The notes under the pieces: generated by a model | The model's database searches: none | Told to the model about the DNA's origin: nothing | Seen by the model: the letters and a program-made list of their open reading frames with translations, nothing else | Made by a program: the position numbers and the translations under genes | In this document: piece by piece, positions 23,940-32,275 of the stretch | Position numbering within the stretch: the stretch's first letter is position 1 | How the letters are laid out: the number at the start of each line of letters is the position of its first letter | Assembly (NCBI GenBank): GCA_018646705.1 | Contig: JABGUG010000033.1 | Location: forward strand, 1 to 33,930 | Length of the DNA stretch: 33,930 nucleotides | Direction of reading: 5' to 3' | Source: Candidatus Parcubacteria bacterium | GTDB lineage: Bacteria; Patescibacteriota; Patescibacteriia; Magasanikbacterales; UBA922

Positions 23940-24870
23940 TTTTATTATACCTACACTCGATAGAGTAAAAGATTTAGAAAGACTACTAAAGTCTTTTCTT
24001 ACTCAAACAAAAAAACCAGATGAGATCATTATTGTTGAACAAGGTGATAGATACTTCAACACTTCAACACTTCAACACTTCAACACTCTGCCAATAAAGG
24101 TTTATCATGTAGATTTTAAATCCCTCACAAAGGCACGTAACTTTGGAGTAGAAAAAAGTTCAGGAGATGTTGTTGGATTTTTGGATGATGATATTGTTTT
24201 GGACAAAGATTATGTAGAAAAAATTGAACATTTTTTTTCTAAGAATTCAGAAGCTTTGGGAGTGCAGGGAGTTATCACTAATTTTGAAGAAGGTCATACG
24301 AAGAAGGTTGGTGGAAATTCATTTATTTACAAAATGTATAATTATCTAGCAAAAATATTTTTACTAAATAATTCTAGTACTAAAAATAAGTTATTATTAT
24401 CAGGACGTAATCAGTATGCAAGTCGTGTGGAGAAAATAATCAATTGTGAATGGTTGAGTGGCATTGGAAATTATCGAAAAATAGTTTTTGAAGAATTTAC
24501 ATTTGATGAAAATCTAAAGGGTTATGCACTTGGAGAAGATAAATTATTTTCTTATCCTATTTTTGAAAAGCATCCTACATCTTTGTTTGTGGATCCTGAA
24601 ATAAGATGCGAACACCACCATGCTGATTCTGGTCGTCCAAAGGATAAGAAGTGGGTAGAGATGAAAGTAAATTATACATATTATCTATGGGTTAAATTAT
24701 TTAAGAAAAAAGGATTGCGTGCCAGATTTAGTTATGTTTGGGCAAATATTGGAGACGTAAAGATAGTTTTTTTATCAGTATTACTTAGACAAAATAGTTT
24801 GAGATTTTGGTGGTGGCATGTAATTTTTTATATGAAATTATTATTTGGTAAGAATGAATATGAAGCGTAA
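23929..24870 (+). CDS. GT2-family glycosyltransferase with an internal octanucleotide repeat
   Basis: A 313-aa enzyme. MHISFIIPTLDRVKDLERLLKSFLTQTKKPDEIIIVEQGD begins the GT-A fold, SLTKARNFGVEKSSGDVVGFLDDDIVLD holds the D-x-D motif, and EHHHADSGRPKD is the region near the catalytic base. Between the second strand and IKVYHV lies a stretch, YFNTSTLQHFN, encoded by four copies of ACTTCAAC (24053-24084). A change of one copy would shift the frame and abolish the protein, so expression could be phase-variable. The gene overlaps its neighbours on both sides, which couples it to both the GT2 and the GT4 gene. Confidence 0.85.
   Translation: MHISFIIPTLDRVKDLERLLKSFLTQTKKPDEIIIVEQGDRYFNTSTLQHFNTLPIKVYHVDFKSLTKARNFGVEKSSGDVVGFLDDDIVLDKDYVEKIEHFFSKNSEALGVQGVITNFEEGHTKKVGGNSFIYKMYNYLAKIFLLNNSSTKNKLLLSGRNQYASRVEKIINCEWLSGIGNYRKIVFEEFTFDENLKGYALGEDKLFSYPIFEKHPTSLFVDPEIRCEHHHADSGRPKDKKWVEMKVNYTYYLWVKLFKKKGLRARFSYVWANIGDVKIVFLSVLLRQNSLRFWWWHVIFYMKLLFGKNEYEA
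24053..24084 (+). repeat. octanucleotide tandem repeat (ACTTCAAC)x4 inside a GT2 gene
   Basis: Four perfect, contiguous 8-bp units. The unit length is not a multiple of three, so gain or loss of one copy is frame-disrupting. No other perfect tandem repeat of this kind was noticed in the coding regions apart from the in-frame 21-nt repeat at 532. Confidence 0.93.
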
Positions 24871-25996
24871 GCGATTGCTGTTATTTTTTACATATGGGGT
24901 TTCTCTAAAGACCTGGAAAGAATCCGGTACGCTTGAGCGAGATCTTGTTTTGTATAAAAAATTACAGGAGGAAGGAGTCGACACATTATTTATAACCTAT
25001 GGTAGGAAACAAGATTTAGAAATAGCAAAAGAAGTTGATGTCAATGTATTTTGTAATACATTTTATTTACCTCGTTTTATCTATTTCCTTTTTCTTCCTT
25101 TTTTGATTTTTGTTAAACGTATAAAGTTTGATCTTATAAAATCACATCAGTTTATAGGTACTTTACCTGCTGTAATAATGCATTGGTTAAGTAAGAAAAA
25201 GTACTATGCACGAGGTGGGTATGTACCCACATATTTTTTTAAGTCAGAAAAGTATAATTCTATAAAACATTTTTTTCGATATGTAATGACATTATTTGAT
25301 GAAATACTCATTGCAAAGTATGCAGATAAGATTCTCGTTCCGAGTGATGAAGAGAAAAGATATTTACAAGAAAGACATAAGCGTACAAAAGATTCAATTT
25401 TTGTATTACAGCCAAACTGGATAGACACAAATATATTTGTTACAAATCCAGAAATTAAGAAAAAAAATAGAAGTATTATTTTTATTGGACGTTACGAAGA
25501 TCAGAAAAACCCAATTCTCTTTTTGGAAAGTATAAAGGATATCCCAGATATTAGTGTTACCATGGTTGGTGCAGGAAGTTTGTATGGAGATGTAGTTTCT
25601 TTTGTAAAAGAGAATGGCTTGAATGTAAAAGTACATGAAGATCGTATAGAAAATAGTAAACTCCCTAAAATGCTGCAAGAACACCAGGTGTATGTACTTA
25701 CAACAAGTTTTGAGGGGGGGAGCCCAAAGACATTACTTGAGGCAATGTCGTGTGGATTGCCTGTGGTGGCTTCTGATACATTTGGAACGCGTGAAGCCTT
25801 TGAGAATGAAGAACACGGTTTGAAATGTGAGTTAAATAGCACTGCCTTTAAAAAAGCAATAACAACCCTTTTGAATAATGAAGAAATTTGTGATAAGTTT
25901 GGTATGCAAGCACGTAAGCATATAGAATCACATTATTCACTTGATACTGTTTTTACAACAGAATATTCATTAATTAATCATCTTACGTCTCCTTGA
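24860..25996 (+). CDS. GT4-family glycosyltransferase
   Basis: A 378-aa GT-B enzyme. The donor half has SIIFIGRYEDQKNPILFLESI, VTMVGAGSLYGDV and TSFEGGSPKTLLEAMSCGLPVVAS, the usual nucleotide-sugar binding loop. A hydrophobic stretch at about 60-80 (FIYFLFLPFLIFV) suggests membrane association. The E-x7-E motif is E-x8-E here because of an extra Gly encoded in a run of seven Gs. The ORF track uses TTG at 24845; ATG at 24860 (MKRKRLLLFFTYG) or 24854 is preferred. It overlaps the previous gene by 11 nt. The stop codon TGA (25994-25996) overlaps the -35 box of the gmd promoter. Confidence 0.87.
   Translation: MKRKRLLLFFTYGVSLKTWKESGTLERDLVLYKKLQEEGVDTLFITYGRKQDLEIAKEVDVNVFCNTFYLPRFIYFLFLPFLIFVKRIKFDLIKSHQFIGTLPAVIMHWLSKKKYYARGGYVPTYFFKSEKYNSIKHFFRYVMTLFDEILIAKYADKILVPSDEEKRYLQERHKRTKDSIFVLQPNWIDTNIFVTNPEIKKKNRSIIFIGRYEDQKNPILFLESIKDIPDISVTMVGAGSLYGDVVSFVKENGLNVKVHEDRIENSKLPKMLQEHQVYVLTTSFEGGSPKTLLEAMSCGLPVVASDTFGTREAFENEEHGLKCELNSTAFKKAITTLLNNEEICDKFGMQARKHIESHYSLDTVFTTEYSLINHLTSP
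25714..25720 (+). repeat. G7 homopolymer in the donor motif of the GT4 gene
   Basis: Seven consecutive Gs encode part of E-G-G in FEGGSPKTLLE. It is the longest G-run I noticed in the AT-rich window, and slippage here would shift the frame. Confidence 0.9.
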
Positions 25997-26021
25997 CAGG
26001 GGTAGTATTTTTACGTAAAAT
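25993..26021 (+). promoter_or_regulatory. sigma70-type promoter of gmd, near-leaderless
   Basis: TTGACA (25993-25998), a 17-bp spacer and TAAAAT (26016-26021). The ATG of gmd at 26031 lies only 9 nt beyond the -10 box, so the transcript starts within about 3 nt of the start codon. The -35 box overlaps the stop codon of the upstream GT4 gene. Confidence 0.8.
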
Positions 26022-26030
26022 AAGCACAAT

Positions 26031-27053
26031 ATGAAAAAAGCACTCATCACAGGGATTACTGGCCAAGATGGATCATACTTGGTCGAACTCTTATTAGAAA
26101 AAGGTTACGAGGTTCACGGAATCATCCGTCGTTCTAGTAGTTTTAATACTGATCGAATCGATCATATTTATCGAGATCCTCATGAAAAAGGTGTAAAAAT
26201 GTTTTTGCATTATGGAGATTTGTCTGACGCGAGTAATATAGAGCGTATTTTGAAAAAAGTTAAACCTGATGAAGTCTATAATCTTGGAGCACAGAGTCAT
26301 GTTCGTGTAAGTTTTGACACACCAGTTTATACAGGTGATGTGGTTGGGTTAGGCACACTTCGTTTGCTAGAGGCAATTAGGAATTCAGGCATTGAAACAA
26401 AATTTTATCAAGCTTCTAGTTCTGAAATGTTTGGTAAAGTTCGTGAAGTTCCACAAAAGGAAACAACGCCATTTTATCCACGCTCCCCATATGGTTGTGC
26501 AAAGGTTTTTGCATATTGGACCACAATAAATTATCGTGAAAGCTATGACATGTTTGCATGCAACGGGATTCTCTTTAATCACGAATCTCCTAGGCGTGGT
26601 GGTACATTTGTTACTAAAAAGATTGTGGACGGTCTTATCAATATAAAAGAAGGAAAACAAGAGACTTTATTTTTAGGAAATTTAGATTCAAAACGTGATT
26701 GGGGTTATGCCAAAGAATACATGGAGGCAATTTGGCTTATGCTTCAGCAAGACAAGCCCGATGACTTTGTAATTGCTACTGGCGAGACACACAGCCCAAG
26801 AGAGTTTGTCGAAGAATCTTGTAAATTGTTAGATATCGATTTGGAATGGACAGGAAAAGGTCTCAAAGAGAAAGGAAGAGATAAGAAAAGTGGTAAGACT
26901 ATTATTGAGATCGATTCAAAATATTTCAGACCAACTGAAGTTGATTTGCTTATTGGCGATGGGTCAAAAGCAAAGAAGGTCTTGGACTGGGAACCAAAAG
27001 TAAGATTTAAGGATCTAGTTAAGATTATGGTGGATGATAGGTTGGCAAAATAG
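26031..27053 (+). CDS. gmd: GDP-mannose 4,6-dehydratase
   Basis: A 340-aa extended SDR enzyme that converts GDP-D-mannose to GDP-4-keto-6-deoxy-D-mannose, the first step to GDP-L-fucose and related deoxysugars; cytoplasmic, NADP-dependent. The Rossmann motif is G8-x2-G11-x2-G14 (TGITGQDG). The catalytic set S130, E132, Y154 and K158 ([15 protein letters not shown]) corresponds to T132, E134, Y156 and K160 of the E. coli enzyme, with Ser for Thr. [16 protein letters not shown] and [14 protein letters not shown] are typical Gmd stretches. Length fits the family. It is driven by its own near-leaderless promoter. Fucose synthase is encoded four genes downstream, so the pathway is complete in the window. 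Confidence 0.93.
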   Translation: MKKALITGITGQDGSYLVELLLEKGYEVHGIIRRSSSFNTDRIDHIYRDPHEKGVKMFLHYGDLSDASNIERILKKVKPDEVYNLGAQSHVRVSFDTPVYTGDVVGLGTLRLLEAIRNSGIETKFYQASSSEMFGKVREVPQKETTPFYPRSPYGCAKVFAYWTTINYRESYDMFACNGILFNHESPRRGGTFVTKKIVDGLINIKEGKQETLFLGNLDSKRDWGYAKEYMEAIWLMLQQDKPDDFVIATGETHSPREFVEESCKLLDIDLEWTGKGLKEKGRDKKSGKTIIEIDSKYFRPTEVDLLIGDGSKAKKVLDWEPKVRFKDLVKIMVDDRLAK

Positions 27054-27099
27054 TTTTTTGAGATAGCTATGTTAAGCGAAGCGTAAGTAAGGATATATT

Positions 27100-29802
27100 A
27101 TGTGGAAAAACAACTGGAATAAAAGACGTTTTAAGATCTTGTCTTTTTTGGTATTAATTATAACAATATCATTTTTTTTTATTACTCCAGTTATAGTGCA
27201 GACTGTTTTATCAAGAGAAGCCAAGCTAAATTTCATCGATAAAATAGGGATAGAAAGATATGAGAAAATGAAGCGAGTGTTTTTTTCAGTTTCAAATTTA
27301 AAATATTCAGCATTACGAATGAAGAATAGCGATATTCCACAAGTGTATTTATATGCAGAGTCAGGAGACTTAAGTAAAATTACAGAAAATATAACGCAGG
27401 TTTCTTCGAGAAAAAAAATAAAAGGAACAATGAACTATGATGATAAGGAATACAGTATCCTTATGAAGGTAAAGGGTGGTGGTGAGACTCATTGGCAAAA
27501 TGATAAAAAATCTTGGGGAGTTATTGCAGATGATACATTATTTGAAGGACAGCAAAGGGTCGATTTTATTATTGCTAGAGACAGGGGGTTTTTACAAGAG
27601 GCATATAGTAATTTTATAGCACAGAAAATGGGCTTGATTACCCCTCAGTATAGATTTATTGATTTATTTATAAATGATGAGAGGCAGGGTCTATATTTTG
27701 AACTTGAGCATTGGTCAAAAGAGGCTGTGGAAAAAGCAGGCTTGACTGGAGACACAAATTTTTATGGAGACGCTGGATCCTTGCAAGATAGTTATGTTGA
27801 ACCACAAAAGTATACGAAGAATCCACATGATGAAAGAGATACAACTACAGACTTGTTTACTTTGGAACAGATAGCAAATCATCCTGATGATAAATATTTT
27901 TGGGATAATATTTTTTCTATTATCGACAAAGAAAACTTTTTTATATGGCAGTCTCACTCCGTTATTTTGCGAAGCGCACATCAGCATAGTGGTAATAACG
28001 TGAAACTATACTTTAATAACACGAAGGGCTTGTTTGAGTTTTTTCCATGGGATATTAATGCAGAGGGAGATGAGTATATTTTTGGCGAGCAAGAGATATC
28101 TTATAATAAACTGGTGACACGTATACTGAAGAACCCTAGATTTATGTATGAAAGAAATAAGGCATTGTATGGGTTTATTAAAGATAAAGATTTATGGAAA
28201 GATGGGGGAGAGTATTATAAGGATTTGAAAAAAGATATTAAACCGTCCTTAGCAAAAGATTCATTGAAAACACTAAGTACAAAATCAGCCTTTAGAATGA
28301 TAGATAATTTTGAAGATAATTTTGAAAATTGGCGTGATGAAATTGAGGATAAAATAGAGAAGGGTGGTTTAGAGGTTCGTGTAGATTTTTCTGATAAAAA
28401 AAGTACTATTGTATTAACAAATAATTATATAAGCCCGGTAAATATCGAAAGAATTTTATTTTTTTATAAAGATAAACAATCTATTCCTAATAAAAGAATA
28501 ATCTTAACAAATAGCGGTGGCCACATATTGAGAGATTTTGTGTGCGATGAAGAAGAGTTGGTGTGTTCTGTAGGTTTTGAAGATGAATTATTAATTTTTT
28601 CTGATAGGGAAATTATTGAAGATGAGGTTGGGGCACTGTCTTTTTTGAAAAGTATATCACCTGAGCACTATCTTGAAATTTCTGGAGACATAGGTGATTT
28701 CGATCATGTTATGCTAGAGTCTAAGAATTCTGTTACAGGTAAAAAAACAAAAGACAAAAATACTCAAATTATCTATATAGACAATAAACAATTTGAAAAT
28801 TTAAAAGATATAAACATGAGTGCGGTTAGTTTTTCATCTCGACATAAATCTTTTTTATTACATGGAGACAGTGAGCTTTCAATTGGTCCTGGTTCATTCT
28901 TTTTTGACAAAAATGTTATTATTCCAAAAGAGACGATATTGACTATACAGCCAAACACTACACTAACATTTAAAAAAGATGTTTCACTTTTATCATATAG
29001 TCCTGTACATGCAGAAGGTTTAACGCACAAGTCTATTAAGGTTGTGTTAGACGGAGGAATATTTGGTATTGTTACAGCGCCTGAAAAAAGTACTTTTAAA
29101 AATTGTGTATTTTATGGTGGTGGGCAATCAGCTATCAATGGTATTTTTTTGAGCGGTATGTTGTCTTCCTATCATTCAGATATTAATATTGAAAAGTGTG
29201 AATTTAGAGATGCAAGTGGGGACGACGCTGTAAATGCAAAATACTCAAAAATAGAAGTAGAAGATAACATATTTCATTATAATGCATTTGATGCCTTAGA
29301 TGTTGATTTTGCAAAAAAAGATAGCTATATTTCAAAAAATATTTTTATAAATAATGGTAATGATAGTATAGATTTGAGCGGATCATTTATTGATATTAAG
29401 AATAATCAAATAAGTTCATCTGGTGATAAATGTGTGAGTGTTGGTGAAAAATCAATCGTTTTATTGGATTCAAACATGTTACAGAAATGCAGTATTGGCG
29501 TTGCTGTGAAAGACAGCTCTGAAGTAATAATATCAAATAATATAATAGTTAATAACGATGAAGGGGTTTCAATGTACCAAAAGAAAGAAATCTTTGGAGG
29601 TGGTAAATCTGCCTTGTATAATAATGTGTTTTGGGATAATATTATTGACTTGAAAAAGGATAGTTTTTCTGATATTATTGATTGTGAATCAAATATAGTA
29701 AATAGTGCTGAATGCAGGGAAAATATCAATACAGAGCCTATATTTGATGAAAATTATACTATATTGAACATTAGTGAGATAGAGATTTTTTATAGAGATT
29801 AA
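27100..29802 (+). CDS. CotH-like kinase domain fused to a parallel beta-helix, membrane-anchored
   Basis: A 900-aa protein. An N-terminal membrane anchor (about residues 13-37) is followed by a CotH-like domain at about 80-420: LMKVKGGGETHWQNDKKSWGV, DFIIARDRGFLQEAYSNFIAQKMGL, DLFINDERQGLYFELEHW and FEFFPWDINAEGD, which match the conserved blocks of CotH proteins (spore-coat protein kinases in Bacillus). The usual GRGN stretch is replaced by GGGET. A C-terminal right-handed beta-helix occupies about 690-870, with rungs such as IEVEDNIFHYNAFDALDVDF and VIISNNIIVNNDEGVSMYQ, typical of carbohydrate-binding or -cleaving proteins. Topology puts both domains outside the cytoplasm. AAGGA lies upstream of the start. 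It begins a VTC and DUF4956 triad. Kinase activity is not proven by the sequence. Confidence 0.78.
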   Translation: MWKNNWNKRRFKILSFLVLIITISFFFITPVIVQTVLSREAKLNFIDKIGIERYEKMKRVFFSVSNLKYSALRMKNSDIPQVYLYAESGDLSKITENITQVSSRKKIKGTMNYDDKEYSILMKVKGGGETHWQNDKKSWGVIADDTLFEGQQRVDFIIARDRGFLQEAYSNFIAQKMGLITPQYRFIDLFINDERQGLYFELEHWSKEAVEKAGLTGDTNFYGDAGSLQDSYVEPQKYTKNPHDERDTTTDLFTLEQIANHPDDKYFWDNIFSIIDKENFFIWQSHSVILRSAHQHSGNNVKLYFNNTKGLFEFFPWDINAEGDEYIFGEQEISYNKLVTRILKNPRFMYERNKALYGFIKDKDLWKDGGEYYKDLKKDIKPSLAKDSLKTLSTKSAFRMIDNFEDNFENWRDEIEDKIEKGGLEVRVDFSDKKSTIVLTNNYISPVNIERILFFYKDKQSIPNKRIILTNSGGHILRDFVCDEEELVCSVGFEDELLIFSDREIIEDEVGALSFLKSISPEHYLEISGDIGDFDHVMLESKNSVTGKKTKDKNTQIIYIDNKQFENLKDINMSAVSFSSRHKSFLLHGDSELSIGPGSFFFDKNVIIPKETILTIQPNTTLTFKKDVSLLSYSPVHAEGLTHKSIKVVLDGGIFGIVTAPEKSTFKNCVFYGGGQSAINGIFLSGMLSSYHSDINIEKCEFRDASGDDAVNAKYSKIEVEDNIFHYNAFDALDVDFAKKDSYISKNIFINNGNDSIDLSGSFIDIKNNQISSSGDKCVSVGEKSIVLLDSNMLQKCSIGVAVKDSSEVIISNNIIVNNDEGVSMYQKKEIFGGGKSALYNNVFWDNIIDLKKDSFSDIIDCESNIVNSAECRENINTEPIFDENYTILNISEIEIFYRD

Positions 29803-29833
29803 GTAAGAAAATAATCACATACAAAATTATTAT

Positions 29834-30592
29834 ATGGCAGATTTAGATACATCAGAAAATATTAAATTGCATTTTCGTCGTTTTGAATGGAAGTATATTA
29901 TAGATAGAAAAATGATGCATAGGATAATAAGTGAACTTTCTACATATATGGAGTTGGATGATCATATAAGTACCGAGGCAAGAGATCGGGGCCCTCAGAA
30001 TGCGTTTTATATGGTGCGTAGTGTATATATGGATAATAGTGGTTTAGGATCATATCACGAGAAAATGGCCGGTTGTGATTTTCGAAAAAAAATGAGGGTA
30101 AGAACGTATGAAGGTGATGTTTCAGATGACACAAAGGTATTCGTTGAGATAAAGAGAAAGAAGGGAGACACTATTATCAAAGATCGTGTGGTAATGCCTT
30201 ATGGTTCTTGTCAGAATATTTTTGACCAAGGAGTATATAATCTAGACCAATTTCCTGTTGGAGATAGAGATTTTTTAAAGGAATTTTTGTGGACATACAA
30301 ACGTAATTGTATGCGACCGTTGCTAAACGTATCTTATAAGCGATGCCCCTTTGTAGATAAGGTTAGGAAAAGATTTAGAGTAACTTTTGATTATGATATA
30401 GATAGTGTTTTAGTGAATGGTGAAATTAATTTTCAAGGAGAGACTAATAAGAAAAGTGGTGATATTATTATGGAGGTGAAGTATGATGGTATGTTGCCAA
30501 GTTGGTTTTATAACATACTTAAAAAATATAGTTTATCTAGGTCATCATTCTCAAAATATTGTTTTGGTGTACAAAAAGTTTTTGATTTTTAA
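29834..30592 (+). CDS. VTC-domain protein (polyphosphate-polymerase-like, CYTH/TTM fold)
   Basis: A 252-aa protein that is almost entirely one VTC domain. The expected blocks are present in order: RRFEWKYIIDR; YMVRSVYMDN; YHEKMAGCDFRKKMRVRTYE; FVEIKRKKGDTIIKDRV; RPLLNVSYKR; RFRVTFDYDI; IMEVKYDG. These supply the alternating basic and acidic residues that line the tunnel of triphosphate tunnel enzymes. In yeast the VTC4 domain makes polyphosphate from ATP; for bacterial stand-alone proteins linked to CotH and DUF4956 the substrate is not established. It has no membrane segment, so it is probably cytoplasmic. It lies 31 nt after the CotH-like gene and 23 nt before the DUF4956 gene. Confidence 0.87.
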   Translation: MADLDTSENIKLHFRRFEWKYIIDRKMMHRIISELSTYMELDDHISTEARDRGPQNAFYMVRSVYMDNSGLGSYHEKMAGCDFRKKMRVRTYEGDVSDDTKVFVEIKRKKGDTIIKDRVVMPYGSCQNIFDQGVYNLDQFPVGDRDFLKEFLWTYKRNCMRPLLNVSYKRCPFVDKVRKRFRVTFDYDIDSVLVNGEINFQGETNKKSGDIIMEVKYDGMLPSWFYNILKKYSLSRSSFSKYCFGVQKVFDF

Positions 30593-30615
30593 ATAATTTA
30601 TTTAAGTTTATATAT

Positions 30616-31299
30616 ATGGATACCTTATTACAAAGTCTTTCACAGGGAAGTTCTATGGGTTTATTTGATATCATTATTTCTATAGGGATTTCTTTTGCAC
30701 TCTCATTGTTCATTGCTTTTGTGTATAAATATACTCACAGGAGTGTTTCTTATTCGCGTACATTTTTGAATAGTCTTATCATAATTTCTACAGTTGTTAG
30801 TGTCATTATGATTATAATAGGTGGGAATGTAGCGGTAGCTTTTGGTGTTTTTGGTGCATTGAGTCTTATTCGTTTTAGAACAGCAGTAAAAGACCCAAGA
30901 GACATGGCATTCATGTTTTTTGTGATAGCCGTTGGTATGGCAAGTGGAATTGGAAGATACGACATAGCTATAATCAGTACATTTTTGATTTGTCTCATTA
31001 TTTTCTTATTGAACAGATACAACTTCGGAAGTACACAGCATAGTGATTATATACTCACTTTTTCTCTTGATTCAAATGGCGGTGCTAGCGATATATATAA
31101 ACCAATTTTCAAAAGATTTGTTGATATAGAGCAACTATTAAATGTACACACAAAGCAAGCCGGAAAAATTATGCATTTTACATTTAGTTTGAAGTTTAAA
31201 GACGAACACAAGATTGATGATTTTGTGAAACAACTTGATATGACACAAGGCGTTAGTCAGGTCGACATCCTTTCAACAAAAGATGATATAGAGTATTAG
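30616..31299 (+). CDS. DUF4956 family membrane protein
   Basis: A 227-aa protein with four predicted membrane helices within residues 15-135 and a soluble C-terminal domain of about 80 residues. GNVAVAFGVFGALSLIRFRTAVKDPRDMAFMFFVIAVGMASG is the family's central signature (R-F-R-T-x-x-K-D-P). The family has no assigned function but is repeatedly found with VTC-domain and CotH-like genes, exactly as here, so the three probably form one membrane complex. The C-terminal domain (DYILTFSLDSNGG...HFTFSLKFKDEHKIDDFVKQLD) has a ferredoxin-like alternation of strands and helices. Confidence 0.85.
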   Translation: MDTLLQSLSQGSSMGLFDIIISIGISFALSLFIAFVYKYTHRSVSYSRTFLNSLIIISTVVSVIMIIIGGNVAVAFGVFGALSLIRFRTAVKDPRDMAFMFFVIAVGMASGIGRYDIAIISTFLICLIIFLLNRYNFGSTQHSDYILTFSLDSNGGASDIYKPIFKRFVDIEQLLNVHTKQAGKIMHFTFSLKFKDEHKIDDFVKQLDMTQGVSQVDILSTKDDIEY

Positions 31300-31334
31300 T
31301 AATAAAAATATTTATAGCGTATACTTAATATATT

Positions 31335-32270
31335 ATGGATAAAGACTCAAAAATATATGTAGCAGGGCATAACGGAATGGTTGGTTCTGCAATTGTAAGA
31401 AAATTACAATCAGATGGCTATACAAACTTTGTTTTTCGTACGAGCAAAGAGCTTGATTTGCGTGACCAAAATGCCACAGCAGATTTTTTTGCTACTGAAA
31501 AACCAGAGTATGTTTTTTTGGCTGCTGCAAAAGTCGGTGGAATACTTGCCAACAGAGAACAAAAAGGCGAGTATTTTTATGACAATACAATAATTGAATT
31601 AAATGTCATACATAATGCGTATACAAATGGAGTGAAGAAGTTATTCTTCTTAGGAAGTAGTTGTATATATCCAAAATTTGCAGAGCAGCCAATCAAGGAA
31701 GAATATCTCATGACAGGACATTTAGAGCCAACAAATGATGCATATGCCGTTGCAAAGATCGCAGGAATTCAGATGTGCAAGGCATATTATGAACAATATG
31801 GTTTCAAATCTATTTCAGTCATGCCGTGTAATCTGTATGGACCCGGAGACAATTTTGACCCCAAAACATCTCATGTGTTACCAGCCTTGTTACAAAAGGT
31901 AGTTGAGGCGAAAGAAAATGGTGACAAGGAGATTGTGATGTGGGGTACTGGAAAACCAAAAAGAGAGTTTTTATATGTAGATGATGTCGCTAGTGCCTGT
32001 GTGTTTCTAATGAATAGCGATGTTGAAAATGACATATTTAACATAGGTATGGGAGATGATATTGCAATTAAAGATCTTCTTACATTAATTTGTGAAATTG
32101 TAGGATTTGATGGTGAAATAAAAAATGATTTAGATAAACCCGATGGAACACCGCGTAAGTTGTTGGATGTTGGCAAGTTGCATAACCTTGGATGGAAACA
32201 CAAAATTGAACTAAAAGAAGGAATAGAAAAACTATATGCTTGGTATATAGAGCATAGAGATAAAAAATAA
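31335..32270 (+). CDS. fcl: GDP-L-fucose synthase
   Basis: A 311-aa SDR enzyme that epimerises and reduces GDP-4-keto-6-deoxymannose to GDP-L-fucose with NADPH. The Rossmann motif is G11-x2-G14-x2-G17 (GHNGMVG). The catalytic residues all align one position after those of the E. coli enzyme: S108 and C110 (GSSCIYPK), Y137 and K141 (YAVAK), H180 (TSHVLPA). LYGPGDNFDP and GTGKPKREFLYVDD are diagnostic. A TATACT box 9 nt before the ATG (31320-31325) suggests an internal near-leaderless promoter, though no good -35 is seen. The gene is followed after 5 nt by a second Gmd-like gene. Also known as wcaG. Confidence 0.94.
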   Translation: MDKDSKIYVAGHNGMVGSAIVRKLQSDGYTNFVFRTSKELDLRDQNATADFFATEKPEYVFLAAAKVGGILANREQKGEYFYDNTIIELNVIHNAYTNGVKKLFFLGSSCIYPKFAEQPIKEEYLMTGHLEPTNDAYAVAKIAGIQMCKAYYEQYGFKSISVMPCNLYGPGDNFDPKTSHVLPALLQKVVEAKENGDKEIVMWGTGKPKREFLYVDDVASACVFLMNSDVENDIFNIGMGDDIAIKDLLTLICEIVGFDGEIKNDLDKPDGTPRKLLDVGKLHNLGWKHKIELKEGIEKLYAWYIEHRDKK

Positions 32271-32275
32271 TAAAT

